DNA from: Pseudomonas gingeri
Lineage (GTDB): Bacteria > Pseudomonadota > Gammaproteobacteria > Pseudomonadales > Pseudomonadaceae
Reading direction: 5' to 3'
Assembly: GCF_013386165.1 (NCBI RefSeq)
Contig: NZ_JACAOS010000003.1
Coordinates: 62,001 to 126,000, forward strand
DNA: 64,000 nt
Below are positions 50,849 through 60,332 of the stretch, piece after piece. How positions within the stretch are numbered: the stretch's first letter is position 1; the number at the start of each line of letters is the position of its first letter. A program made the position numbers and the translations under genes. The notes under the pieces are model-generated. The model searched no databases. It was given only the letters and a program-made list of their open reading frames with translations, and was not told the DNA's origin.

Positions 50849-52291
50849 ATGCTGCCCACGCCGAGATTCAAGGCTTTTCATCCACCCCATGCCCCAAGCC
50901 GATTGTTCCGCGCCTTGGCCCTTGCCGGCCTGACGCTGCTGGACGGTTGCTCGCTGGTGCCGGGCTACCAGCAGCCGGCCTTGCCGCTGGCTCCGCAGTG
51001 GTCGGCCAAGGCCCCGTCCGCCACTGCGGCCGACGCGGTGGGCGGTCCCTGGTGGCGTGAGTTCCACAGCAGCGAACTCGATGGCCTGATTGCCCGTGGC
51101 CTGAACGACAACTACAGCCTCAAGGCCGCCGTCAGCCGGGTCGATCAGGCCCGGGCCATCGCCCAGGTGGCCGGTGCCGGGCAATACCCCAACCTGTCCC
51201 TGGGCGGCAGTTATCAGCGCCAGAACAACTACGGCAGCACGAAAAAATCCAGCGTCTTCGCCGAGGCCACTTATGAAGTGGACTTCTGGGGCAAGCAGCG
51301 CGCCACGGCCGACTCGTCCCAGGCCCTGGCCAATGCCAGCCAGTTCGATGCCCAGACCCTGCGCATGACCCTCGGCGCGAGCATCGCCGACACCTATTTC
51401 CAGGTGCTCTCGCTGCAAGACCGTGTGCGCCTGGCCCAGTCCATCGCCGCCGACGCCAGCCAGGTCCTCGATCTGGTGCAGGTACAGGCGAGCCAGGGCG
51501 CGGTGTCGAGCCTGGAAGTCGAACAGCAGCGCAATGCCCAGCAAACCTTCCAGGCCGCGGTGCCACTGTTGCAACAGCAACTCGACGCGGCCAAGTATCA
51601 ACTGGCAACGCTGGTGGGCGTGCCGCCCGAAGGCTTCGAGCTCCGGCAAACCGGGCTTGACGCGCTCCAGGTGCCACAACCCAAGGTCGGCCTGCCCGTC
51701 GGCCTGGTGCGCCAGCGCCCGGATATCCAGGCCGCCGAGGCTCGCCTGGTTTCAGCCAACTACGACGTCGGCGTGGCCCGCGCGGCCTTTCTGCCCAACC
51801 TGTCCCTGGACCTGCTGGGCGGTATCGACACTTTGGCCGGCGGGCATATCTGGAGCATCGTTGGTGGCCTGACCCAGCCGGTGTTCAACGGCGGCCAACT
51901 GACCGGGCAATTGCATGCCGACCAGGCCCATGTGCAGGAACTGACCGCCAGCTATCGCGCCTCGATCATCGAGGCCTTGCGCGATGTGGAAACCCAGCTC
52001 AGCGCCGCCCGGCAACTGGACCAGGCCTATGCCCTGGACCAGGCCGCCGTCGACTCGGCCCGCGAGGCCGCGCGCCTGGCCCAGGTCCGCTACCGGCTCG
52101 GCTCCACCGATTTCCAGACGCTGCTGGTGGTCGAGCGCACCCAGTACCAGGCCGAAGACAGCCTGTTGCAGGTGCGCCTCCAGCATTTACAGGCCTCTGT
52201 CGGCCTGTTCCGCGCCATTGGTGGCGATTTCAGCGTGCCGACCCTGGCCGCCGTCACACCTTCTTCTCTTTCTCAGGTCGTTCAGCCATGA
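50849..52291 (+). CDS. RND efflux outer membrane lipoprotein (OprM/NodT family)
   Basis: This protein of up to 480 residues is the outer-membrane channel of a tripartite pump. A lipobox LLDGC places the acylated Cys at residue 34. The two TolC-like halves and the WWREFHSSELDGLI segment are family marks. The start is uncertain: ATG 50849 gives an unusually long leader with a Pro/His-rich head, and TTG 50903 would give a more normal one. Its stop overlaps the adaptor start (ATGA). It works with the adaptor and pump encoded downstream. Confidence 0.92.
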   Translation: MLPTPRFKAFHPPHAPSRLFRALALAGLTLLDGCSLVPGYQQPALPLAPQWSAKAPSATAADAVGGPWWREFHSSELDGLIARGLNDNYSLKAAVSRVDQARAIAQVAGAGQYPNLSLGGSYQRQNNYGSTKKSSVFAEATYEVDFWGKQRATADSSQALANASQFDAQTLRMTLGASIADTYFQVLSLQDRVRLAQSIAADASQVLDLVQVQASQGAVSSLEVEQQRNAQQTFQAAVPLLQQQLDAAKYQLATLVGVPPEGFELRQTGLDALQVPQPKVGLPVGLVRQRPDIQAAEARLVSANYDVGVARAAFLPNLSLDLLGGIDTLAGGHIWSIVGGLTQPVFNGGQLTGQLHADQAHVQELTASYRASIIEALRDVETQLSAARQLDQAYALDQAAVDSAREAARLAQVRYRLGSTDFQTLLVVERTQYQAEDSLLQVRLQHLQASVGLFRAIGGDFSVPTLAAVTPSSLSQVVQP

Positions 52292-53493
52292 AGCATGTAC
52301 CCCAGGCGCCATCCCAACCCCGTCGTCTGCGCCTCGGCCTGCTGGTCGTGGCCATGCTCGGCGCTTCGCTGTTGATCAAGACCCAGTGGATCGATCGGGC
52401 CCAGGCTGCGCCGGTCGTACCTGTCGACAGCGCCATCCCGGTGGTGATGCAGGCGGCCGGGCAAAAGGACCTGCCGATCTGGATCGACGCCATCGGCAAT
52501 GTCCAGCCCCTCAACACCGTCAATGTGCGGGTGCGGGTCGACGGCGAACTGCAGAAAGTCCTCTTCACCGAAGGCCAGATGGTCAACGCCGGGAGCCAGT
52601 TGGCGCAGATTGATCCGCGGGTCTACCAGGCCCAGATGGCCCAGGCCCAGGCGTTGGTCAGCAAGGACCAGGCGCAGCTGGCCAACCTGCGGGTCAACCT
52701 CGACCGGGCCAGCAAGCTGGCGGCGGCCAAGGCCGGGCCGACCCAGGACGTCGACACCTACCGGGCGCAGTTGGCGGCGCAGCAAGCCACGGTCCAGGCC
52801 GACCAGGCGGCGCTGGAGAATGCCCGCCTGCAGCTGGCCTTCACCCGGATCGATGCGCCATTCACCGGGCGTACCGGGCAACGTTTGCTGGACGTCGGTT
52901 CGATTGTCCACGGTGCCGACGCCACCGGTTTGGTGACCCTGACGCAGATGGACCCGATCTCGGTGGCCTTTGCGGTGTCCCAGGACGATCTGGCACGGAT
53001 CCTCAAGGAAAACGCCGTGGCACCCTTGCAGGTGCTCGCCATGAGTCGCGACGGCCAGCAACAGTTGGCGAGCGGTTCCCTGAGCTTTATCGACAGCCAG
53101 GTGATCGCCGCCAGCGGCCAGATCCAGCTCAAGGCGCAGTTCCACAATGCCGGCCAACAACTCTGGCCCGGTCAACTGGTGGGCGCGCGTCTGCTGGTGA
53201 ACACCCAGAAGGCCGCTACCGTGGTGCCGGCCAACGCCGTGCAGCAAGGGCAGAAGGGCGATTTCGTCTATGTGGTCAATGCCGAGCAACGGGTCGAGCC
53301 CCGGCAGGTCACGGCGGCGACGGTGGTCGACGGCCAACAGTGGATCAAGGACGGCCTGGCGCCGGGTGAAGTGGTGGTGGTCCAGGGCCAGTCGCGGATT
53401 GCGCCAGGGCTCAAGGTCAAGCCGGTGGGCCTGGAGTCGGGCGCGGCGGCCCCTGAACTGGCGTCGACCGGCAGCGCCGGAGGCAAGCCATGA
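52288..53493 (+). CDS. RND efflux periplasmic adaptor (MdtA-like)
   Basis: This 401-residue membrane-fusion protein has an N-terminal anchor or signal segment (about 13-40, no lipobox), split lipoyl domain (GNVQPLNTVNVRVRVDGEL and FTRIDAPFTGRTG), a helical hairpin (about 110-165), and beta-barrel and membrane-proximal domains. Its closest general type is MdtA. It overlaps the genes on both sides by 4 bp, so the three pump genes are translationally coupled. Confidence 0.94.
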   Translation: MKHVPQAPSQPRRLRLGLLVVAMLGASLLIKTQWIDRAQAAPVVPVDSAIPVVMQAAGQKDLPIWIDAIGNVQPLNTVNVRVRVDGELQKVLFTEGQMVNAGSQLAQIDPRVYQAQMAQAQALVSKDQAQLANLRVNLDRASKLAAAKAGPTQDVDTYRAQLAAQQATVQADQAALENARLQLAFTRIDAPFTGRTGQRLLDVGSIVHGADATGLVTLTQMDPISVAFAVSQDDLARILKENAVAPLQVLAMSRDGQQQLASGSLSFIDSQVIAASGQIQLKAQFHNAGQQLWPGQLVGARLLVNTQKAATVVPANAVQQGQKGDFVYVVNAEQRVEPRQVTAATVVDGQQWIKDGLAPGEVVVVQGQSRIAPGLKVKPVGLESGAAAPELASTGSAGGKP

Positions 53494-56400
53494 GCCTGCT
53501 CGCCGGTCTGATCCAGCGCCGCACCGGCCTGTGCCTGCTGGCCCTGGGGGTGCTGCTGCTGGGCACTGTCGCCTATTTCCAACTGCCGGTGGCGCCGTTG
53601 CCGACGGTGGACTTTCCCACCATCCAGGTCACCGCCAAGCTCTCCGGGGCCAGCGCCGAAACCATGGCGACCTCGGTGGCGACGCCCCTGGAACGGGCCT
53701 TCGCCGCCGTGCCGCAAGTCACCTCGATGACCTCTTCGAGTTCCTCGGGCAAGACCCAGATCGTCCTGCAGTTCGACTTGTCGCGTAACATCGACGGCGC
53801 GGCCGAGGACGTGCAGACGGCGATCAACACCGCCAGCGCCACCTTGCCGAAAACCATGACCAGCACGCCGACCTTCAACAAGGTCAACCCGGCGGAGTTC
53901 ACCGTGCTGTCACTGGCCCTGACCTCGCCGACACGACCCTTGCCGGAACTCGACCGCTACGCCGACAACTACCTGGCCCAGCGCCTGTCGCAGATGTCCG
54001 GCGTCGGCCTGGTGGATTTCCATGGCGAGCAGAAGCCGGCGGTGCGTATCCAGATCGATCCGGATGCCCTGGCGGCCCGCGGCCTGACCCTGGAAGAAGT
54101 GCGCAGCATCGTCGGTCTCAGCACCCTCGATCAGCCCAAGGGCAACCTCAACGGTCAGTACCGCTCGGTGACCCTCGATGCCTCCGACCAGTTGCTTGAC
54201 CCCAAGGGTTATCGCGATCAGGTGGTGGCCTACAAGGCCGGGGTGCCGATCAAACTCGGCGACCTCGGCCGGGTCATCGATGGCGCCGAGGACACCCAGC
54301 AGGCCGCCGGTATCGACGGCCAGCCAACGGTGATCGTCGACATTCACAAGCAGCCGGGCTTCAACGTGCTGTCGACCATCGCCAACATCCGGGCCAGCCT
54401 GCCGACCCTGACCGCGTCCTTGCCACGGGACGTGCAGGTCCAGGTGGTCGGCGACCGCACCCAGACCATCACTGCCTCGGTCAACGACGTGCAGTTCACC
54501 TTGCTGCTGTCCATCGCCCTGGTGGTCGTGGTGATCTTCGTGTTCCTGCGCAAGGCCACCGCGACCCTGATCCCGACCCTGACCATCCCGCTGTCGCTGG
54601 TGGCGACCTTTGCGGTGATGTACCTGCTGGGTTACAGCCTGGACAACCTGTCGATCATGGGCCTGGCGATCGCCGTCGGCTTCGTCGTCGACGACGCCAT
54701 CGTGGTCATGGAAAACATTGTCCGGCACCTGGAAATGGGCAAGTCGCGGATCCAGGCGGCGGTGGACGGTTTGCGCGAAGTGGGTTTCACCATCGTCTCG
54801 ATGACCGTGTCGCTGATCGCGGTGTTCCTGCCGATCCTGTTGATGGGCGGTATCGTCGGGCGGCTGATGCGCGAGTTCGCGGTGACGGTCAGCGTGGCGA
54901 TCCTGATGTCCGGGGTGGTCTCCCTGACCGTGACGCCGATGCTCTGCGCCTGGCTGCTCAAACCGGAACACGACTCGCGCCCGAGCCGTTTCGGTGATGC
55001 CTGCGAGGCGGTCTACAACCGGATTCACGAAAGCTACCGACGCAGCCTGGAATGGGTGCTCGATCACCAGCGCCTGACCCTGGCGGTCGCGGTGGCGACC
55101 TTCGTCGCCACGGCCATGCTCTACCTGTACATCCCCAAGGGCTTTTTCCCGCAGCAGGACACCGGCCTGATTCAGGGCGTCGCCGAAGCCGCCTCGGACA
55201 TCTCGCCGCAAGCCATGCGTCAGCGGGTCGCGCTGCTGGCCGATATCGTCAGCGCCGACCCGGCGGTGGCCAAGGCGTATTACTGGATCGGCCCCAACCC
55301 GACGGTCAGCCAGGGCCGGGTAATGGTCAACCTCAAACCGTTCGACCAGCGCAGTGTCAGCGCCCAGCAGGTGATTGCGCGCTTGCAGCCGGCCCTGAAC
55401 AAGGTCCAGGGCATCAAGCTGTTCCTGCAAGCCAACCAGGACATCCAGATCGGTGGTCGGACCAGCAAGACCCAGTACCAGTACACCTTGCAGGACCCGG
55501 ACAGCCAGGAACTGGACCACTGGAGCGGACTGTTGCTCGACCGTCTCAAGCAGTTGCCGCAGTTGCGTAACGTGACCTCCGACCAGCAGCGCGCCGCACC
55601 CCAGGCGACCCTGGTGATCGACCGACCCTCGGCGGCGCGTCTGGGAGTCAATGTGCAGGCGATCGACGATGTGCTCTATGACGCCTTCGGCCAGCGCCAG
55701 ATCGCGACCATGTTCACCCAACTGGACCAGAACCACGTCATTCTTGAACTCGATCCGCGCTGGCAGATGTCCATCGACACCCTCAAGCACCTGTACGTGC
55801 GTTCGACCAGCGGGGGCATGGTGCCGCTGGACATGCTGGCGAGTATTCGCAACGAACTGGCGCCGATCATCATCAACCATCAGGGCGTGTTCCCGGCCAT
55901 TACCCTGTCGTTCGACCTGGCCCCCGGCCAGGCCCTGAGCGACGCGGTCAACGCCCTCGAGAAGGCGTCGCTGGCGGTGGGCCTGCCGGACACCGTGTCG
56001 GGGAGTTTCCAGGGCACGGCCCAGGCGTTCAAGGACTCGCTCAAGTCGCAGCCGTGGTTGATCCTGGCGGCGATCCTGACGGTCTACATCGTTCTCGGCG
56101 TGCTGTATGAAAACGCCATCCATCCGCTGACGATCATTTCCACCTTGCCGTCGGCCGGCTTTGGCGCCTTGCTGGCGTTGATCATCTGCGGGCAGGACCT
56201 GTCGGTACTGGGGATGATCGGCATCATCCTGCTGATCGGCATCGTCAAGAAGAACGCGATCATGATCGTCGACTTCACCCTGGAGGCCGAGCGTGCGGGC
56301 ATGGCGCCGAGGGACGCGGTGCATGAGGCCTGCCTGCTGCGCTTGCGGCCGATCCTGATGACGTCGTTGGCGGCATTGCTCGGGGCTGTACCGTTGGCGT

Positions 56401-56609
56401 TCGGCCATGGCGCCGGTTCGGAATTGCGTCAGCCCCTGGGGATCGCCATTGTCGGCGGGCTGGCGGTGTCGCAGTTGCTGACGCTTTACACCACGCCGGT
56501 GGTCTACCTGTGGTTCGACCGGTTGCGCGGACAAAAAAAGACCCGCAACGAAGGCGAGTCGAATGGGATTGAAACGAGGAGTGAGCCAATCCTAGGCGTG
56601 CAGAAGTGA
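53490..56609 (+). CDS. RND efflux pump permease (MdtB/C-like, HAE1 type)
   Basis: This 1039-residue inner-membrane drug:proton antiporter has an N-terminal helix, two large periplasmic loops and a twelve-helix layout. The proton-relay Asp pair is visible in GFVVDDAIVVMENI near residue 400. Only one pump gene is present, although MdtB/C systems use two. It is the last gene of the operon. Substrates cannot be read from sequence; the adjacent regulator suggests induced expression. Confidence 0.95.
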   Translation: MSLLAGLIQRRTGLCLLALGVLLLGTVAYFQLPVAPLPTVDFPTIQVTAKLSGASAETMATSVATPLERAFAAVPQVTSMTSSSSSGKTQIVLQFDLSRNIDGAAEDVQTAINTASATLPKTMTSTPTFNKVNPAEFTVLSLALTSPTRPLPELDRYADNYLAQRLSQMSGVGLVDFHGEQKPAVRIQIDPDALAARGLTLEEVRSIVGLSTLDQPKGNLNGQYRSVTLDASDQLLDPKGYRDQVVAYKAGVPIKLGDLGRVIDGAEDTQQAAGIDGQPTVIVDIHKQPGFNVLSTIANIRASLPTLTASLPRDVQVQVVGDRTQTITASVNDVQFTLLLSIALVVVVIFVFLRKATATLIPTLTIPLSLVATFAVMYLLGYSLDNLSIMGLAIAVGFVVDDAIVVMENIVRHLEMGKSRIQAAVDGLREVGFTIVSMTVSLIAVFLPILLMGGIVGRLMREFAVTVSVAILMSGVVSLTVTPMLCAWLLKPEHDSRPSRFGDACEAVYNRIHESYRRSLEWVLDHQRLTLAVAVATFVATAMLYLYIPKGFFPQQDTGLIQGVAEAASDISPQAMRQRVALLADIVSADPAVAKAYYWIGPNPTVSQGRVMVNLKPFDQRSVSAQQVIARLQPALNKVQGIKLFLQANQDIQIGGRTSKTQYQYTLQDPDSQELDHWSGLLLDRLKQLPQLRNVTSDQQRAAPQATLVIDRPSAARLGVNVQAIDDVLYDAFGQRQIATMFTQLDQNHVILELDPRWQMSIDTLKHLYVRSTSGGMVPLDMLASIRNELAPIIINHQGVFPAITLSFDLAPGQALSDAVNALEKASLAVGLPDTVSGSFQGTAQAFKDSLKSQPWLILAAILTVYIVLGVLYENAIHPLTIISTLPSAGFGALLALIICGQDLSVLGMIGIILLIGIVKKNAIMIVDFTLEAERAGMAPRDAVHEACLLRLRPILMTSLAALLGAVPLAFGHGAGSELRQPLGIAIVGGLAVSQLLTLYTTPVVYLWFDRLRGQKKTRNEGESNGIETRSEPILGVQK

Positions 56610-56777
56610 AATCCGCGTGAAAGCCCGGGCAGGAAAATAAAAAATTCGTGACCGGGCGGTCATTCGTCGGAACCTCGCACCAGAGCCTGCGCTTCGTGTC
56701 GGGTCGACTACGCTCAATGTTTTTGAGGCCTGTGGGTGTTGCCGGCAGGCATCGATTTTGTTGAGAAGGAGATGGCT

Positions 56778-56987
56778 ATGAAGGAAGCGTACATTTACGA
56801 CAACGGGGACGAGTTTCCCATCAACAATCGCCTGCGTTGCGGCCAGACGGCGTATGTCGCGGAGTTTGGCGGGGAGCCTCCGCTCGAAGCGTCTGCGGCG
56901 AAGGCGGTGAAGCCGGCGCCGACGCTGTTGGTCAAGCAGCCGTACTTTCCCAAGGCGGCGAAACCGCGTTTGAAAAAGCACGCTTGA
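56778..56987 (+). CDS. Small hypothetical protein
   Basis: I do not recognise this 69-residue protein. AGAAGGAG lies 6 nt before ATG 56778; an ATG at 56772 has no spacing and is unlikely. The N-terminal half is mixed (MKEAYIYDNGDEFPINNRLRCGQTAYVAEFGGEPP) and the C-terminal half is Ala/Pro/Lys-rich and basic (ending PRLKKHA). The good ribosome site and codon use support a real gene. It lies between the RND operon and two REPIN elements. Confidence 0.65.
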   Translation: MKEAYIYDNGDEFPINNRLRCGQTAYVAEFGGEPPLEASAAKAVKPAPTLLVKQPYFPKAAKPRLKKHA

Positions 56988-57009
56988 GCCCCTGAAGCAA
57001 CACGGTCCT

Positions 57010-57095
57010 TGTAGGAGCTGGCTTGCCGGCGATGAGGCCCTTGGGTCTGGCGCTGTCCTTGCTGACGCCATCGCCAGCAAGCCGGCTCCTACAGG
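57010..57095. repeat. REPIN-type inverted pair
   Basis: Arms TGTAGGAGCTGGCTTGCC-like and GCCAGCAAGCCGGCTCCTACA-like face each other. It is the first of two tandem REPINs between the small hypothetical gene and the PatB-type gene, 41 bp apart. Confidence 0.75.
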
Positions 57096-57135
57096 ACCGC
57101 GTCTCACCACAAAAGTATCGTGCTGCCCCGGTCCC

Positions 57136-57209
57136 CTGTAGGAGCGAGCTTGCTCGCGATGGGGCCCTTGAGCCCGCGAGCAATCGAGCGTCGACCGGCG
57201 CGCCTACAG
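57136..57209. repeat. REPIN-type inverted pair
   Basis: The left arm TGTAGGAGCGAGCTTGCTCG faces a right arm of CGCGAGCAATCG...CGCCTACAG; the right arm is degenerate. It is the second of the tandem pair and ends 15 bp before the stop of the C-S lyase gene. Confidence 0.7.
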
Positions 57210-57223
57210 ATGACGTGGCGTGT

Positions 57224-58381
57224 TCAATCGCCCAACCGTCGACGCAGGCTCTGCTCCATCCGGCTGATGCCTTCCTCCAGCAACGCCCGCGGGCAACCAA
57301 AGTTCAAGCGCACGAACTGCTGCGCGTCATCGCCAAACTCGATCCCCGCGCTCAACCCCACCTTGGCCTCTTCGAGGAAAAACTGGTACGGGTCCGCCAA
57401 CCCCAACGCGCTGCAATCCAGCCAGGCCAAATAGGTGCCTTGGGCCGGGTGCAGGACCACGCCCGGCAGCCGGGTTTGCACCGCGTGTTGCAGGTAGTCG
57501 CGGTTGGCCTGCAGGTACTCCACCAGACCCTTGAGCCACGCCTCGCACTCGGTGTAGGCGGTGCAGGTAGCCGTCAGCCCCAAGGCATTGACGCTGTCGA
57601 CCATCCCTCCACGGGCAGCATTGAAATGCTCGCGCAGCGCCGGGTCCTGGACGATGGCATAGGCGGTCTTCAACCCGGCAATGTTATAGGCCTTGCTCGC
57701 CGACATCAGGGTGATGGTGCGCTGGGCGATCTCCGCGCTCAGGGAGGCGATCGGCACATGGCGACGGCCGTCGAAGCAAAGGTCGGCGTGGATTTCGTCA
57801 CTGATGATCAGCGCGCCCTGTTCCAGGCAGATATCCGCCACCTGCTGCAATTCTTCCCGTGGAAAGACCTTGCCCAGCGGGTTGTGCGGGTTGCTCAACA
57901 ACAGCGCTCCGCCACCTTGCAAGGCCGCGTGCAGGGCGGCGAACGGGGTGACATAGTCGCCCTGGGCATCACGCTCGAACGCCAGTTCGACTTTCGGCAG
58001 GTTCCAGTGGCCTGGCGCCAGACGCAGCGGGCGATAGTTCGGCGTCTGCACCACGACATTCTGGCCCGGCTGGACAAAGGCGCGCAGGGCCATGTTGAAG
58101 CCCGGTTCGACTCCCGGCAGGAACACCAGCTCCTGGGGCTGCACGCGCCAGGCGTACTTGGCCCAGAGGTCAGCGACGATGGCCTGGCGCAGGGCGTCCT
58201 GGGCCACGCTGTAACCCAGTTGCGGATGCTCCAGACGCTGGTGCAGGGCCTCGGTGATGGCGCTTGCGACCGGCAGATCCATATCGGCCACCCACATGGG
58301 CAGGACGTCGTCGGGGTAGCGGCTCCACTTGGTGCTGCCGGTGTTGCGACGGTCGATCAGGGTGTCGAAATTGAAGGTCAT
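57224..58381 (-). CDS. PLP-dependent C-S lyase / aminotransferase (PatB/MalY type)
   Basis: This 385-residue fold-type I PLP enzyme of the PatB/MalY group is expected to cleave cystathionine or cysteine conjugates to pyruvate, ammonia and a thiol. Family marks: MWVADMDLP near the start, the NPHNPLGKVF substrate/PLP loop, ISDEIHADLCF, and the PLP lysine in MSASKAYNIAGLK. Length is typical. It starts at ATG 58381 and is 96 bp from the diguanylate cyclase gene on the same strand. Confidence 0.92.
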   Translation of the reverse strand: MTFNFDTLIDRRNTGSTKWSRYPDDVLPMWVADMDLPVASAITEALHQRLEHPQLGYSVAQDALRQAIVADLWAKYAWRVQPQELVFLPGVEPGFNMALRAFVQPGQNVVVQTPNYRPLRLAPGHWNLPKVELAFERDAQGDYVTPFAALHAALQGGGALLLSNPHNPLGKVFPREELQQVADICLEQGALIISDEIHADLCFDGRRHVPIASLSAEIAQRTITLMSASKAYNIAGLKTAYAIVQDPALREHFNAARGGMVDSVNALGLTATCTAYTECEAWLKGLVEYLQANRDYLQHAVQTRLPGVVLHPAQGTYLAWLDCSALGLADPYQFFLEEAKVGLSAGIEFGDDAQQFVRLNFGCPRALLEEGISRMEQSLRRRLGD

Positions 58382-58477
58382 GCTGGCGGTAAATCTCGAA
58401 AGAAATCCCCGAAATCGTCGGGTGTTCGTGGTCTGGGACGGCGGTCCGATGCGTGTCGCCAGAGAGGGGGCGCCAGT

Positions 58478-60058
58478 CTAGCTGTTCGGCACATCCGGCG
58501 GGGTCGTTTCATCGCTGCGCACCACCCGGTTGCGCCCGCCATCCTTGGCTCGGTAGAGGGCCTGATCCGCCTCCTGGAGGACCTGGACCACGGTCTGCCC
58601 GCCCTGGGGCCAACTGGCGACACCCAGTGAGATGGTCACCGGAATGCCGTTCGGGCTTTCGGTATAGGCCATCGCCGTGCGCAAACGCTCGGCCACCAGC
58701 GCCGCCTGGGTGATTGGCGTGTTGGGCAGCAGCATCAGGAACTCTTCGCCACCCTGGCGGCAGAGCACGTCGCTTTCCCGGGAGTGCCGACGGATCTGCT
58801 GGGCCAGGTGTTGCAGCACCAGGTCGCCGGCGCTGTGGCCGTAGCTGTCGTTGACCTGCTTGAAGTGATCGATGTCCAGGGCGATCAGCGAGAACGGCTG
58901 ACGGTGGCTTTCCCAGTCGTCGAGGATCAGTTGCAGGCCGCGCCGGTTGGTCAGGCTGGTCAGCGGGTCGGTGACGCTTTCCTGGTTGAGCCGGCCCAGT
59001 TGCTGGTGCAGCGACATCAGGGCCTTCTGCATGGTGTTCTTCAACTGGGCGGCCTCGTAATACCAGGCCCTGACCTTGCTCACCGACTGGGCGGCGGTGG
59101 AGGCGCCCCAATACTGGGTGGAGTTGGCCAACTGCCAGAGCGGTTTGCTGATCAGCGTCGAAATCCACCAGATGCCCAGCAGCGACAGCAGCAACAGCGG
59201 CACCGCGTAACCGGCGACTTCCAGCATCAGGCGTTGCAGGCCCTCCAGGGTGATGGCGGTGGGTCGCTGGCTGATCACGCCCCAGCCGATCCGCGGCACC
59301 GGTGCATAGCCGGTGAGCATGTCGACGCCCTTGGAGTTTTTCAGTCTCATGCTACCGGTCTCGCCGGCGATCACCGCGTCGATGGCCGCGTTGCCCTTGA
59401 TCACATCGCCGACCCGTGCCGGGTCCTGGTGATAGATCAACTGACCCTGGGGGTCGACCACATAGAGGTAAGAGCCGTCACGGTAATACTGCTCGCCCAG
59501 CAGTGAGTGCAGGATGTTCGGTTCGTTGAGGTAGATACCGGCGCCCAGATAACCCAGGTAATTGCCGTCGCCGTCGAAGACCGGATGAGAGATCTGGATC
59601 ATCAGGTGATTGTTGGCCCCGATGTAGGGGCTTGAAATATAGGGTTGGCGGGCCATGCTGGCCTGGCGAAAGCCTTCGCTTTTGGAAAAGCTGCCGGTCA
59701 GGTTCATCGAGGTTTGCGTCGAGGCGATGATCTTGCCATCCGCGCGGATGACGATCACCGAGTTGAAGCTGCTGGTCTGGCGACGCAGTCGGTGCGCCTC
59801 CTGCCACAGCTGGTCCGGCTGGTCCCAGATCGCCGGCAACAGCTCGGCGCTGAAGGCCAGCTGCTGCTGGGTCGACTTGAGGAAGTTGTTGGTGGTGTTG
59901 GCCAGCTTCACGGCATAGATCCGATTGGCTTCCAGGGTCTGTTCCATCAGGAAGTTGCGCTGAGTCTGGTAGCTGGCAAAGAAAAGGTTGCCGGGCGTCA
60001 GGGTGACGACGGAAAGCGACAGCAACAGGATCAATCGGCGGAGGTCGATGCGTGGCAT
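58478..60058 (-). CDS. Cache-sensor diguanylate cyclase
   Basis: This 526-residue inner-membrane enzyme makes cyclic-di-GMP. Two transmembrane helices (about 7-28 and 262-285) flank a double-Cache periplasmic sensor. The GGDEF domain occupies about 350-515, with an active site GGEEF and the inhibitory I-site RESD exactly five residues upstream, so it should be catalytically active and product-inhibited. The Cache ligand is unknown. It follows the C-S lyase gene on the same strand but has its own upstream gap. Confidence 0.94.
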   Translation of the reverse strand: MPRIDLRRLILLLSLSVVTLTPGNLFFASYQTQRNFLMEQTLEANRIYAVKLANTTNNFLKSTQQQLAFSAELLPAIWDQPDQLWQEAHRLRRQTSSFNSVIVIRADGKIIASTQTSMNLTGSFSKSEGFRQASMARQPYISSPYIGANNHLMIQISHPVFDGDGNYLGYLGAGIYLNEPNILHSLLGEQYYRDGSYLYVVDPQGQLIYHQDPARVGDVIKGNAAIDAVIAGETGSMRLKNSKGVDMLTGYAPVPRIGWGVISQRPTAITLEGLQRLMLEVAGYAVPLLLLSLLGIWWISTLISKPLWQLANSTQYWGASTAAQSVSKVRAWYYEAAQLKNTMQKALMSLHQQLGRLNQESVTDPLTSLTNRRGLQLILDDWESHRQPFSLIALDIDHFKQVNDSYGHSAGDLVLQHLAQQIRRHSRESDVLCRQGGEEFLMLLPNTPITQAALVAERLRTAMAYTESPNGIPVTISLGVASWPQGGQTVVQVLQEADQALYRAKDGGRNRVVRSDETTPPDVPNS

Positions 60059-60216
60059 GGATTTCTTATGAGAGTAATGGCGGGCCCGGGCAGCCTGAGG
60101 AGCAATGATAGATCAGAGTGCCCGGCAGCCCTAGCCCAGGCATGAAAAACCCGTGCCACTCGCCCCCTGTAGATACCGTCTTGCCCGCCAACGTGCAACT
60201 GCAACCGACGCGGTCC

Positions 60217-60304
60217 CTGTAGGCGCCGGCTTGCTGGCGATCCAGGCGACGCGGCCTGACAGGACACCGCGTCGCTACTATCGCCAGCAAGCCGGCTCCT
60301 ACAG
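60217..60304. repeat. REPIN-type inverted pair
   Basis: CTGTAGGCGCCGGCTTGCTGGCGAT faces ATCGCCAGCAAGCCGGCTCCTACAG across about 40 bp, between the diguanylate cyclase and aldehyde dehydrogenase genes. The arms are nearly perfect complements. Confidence 0.75.
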
Positions 60305-60332
60305 TCCGGACTGCGCCGCCACGCGGATGGCC

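Noticed and set aside
53910..56534. 874-codon minus-strand open frame
   Set aside because: Antisense to the RND permease; translation is low-complexity and lacks any domain.
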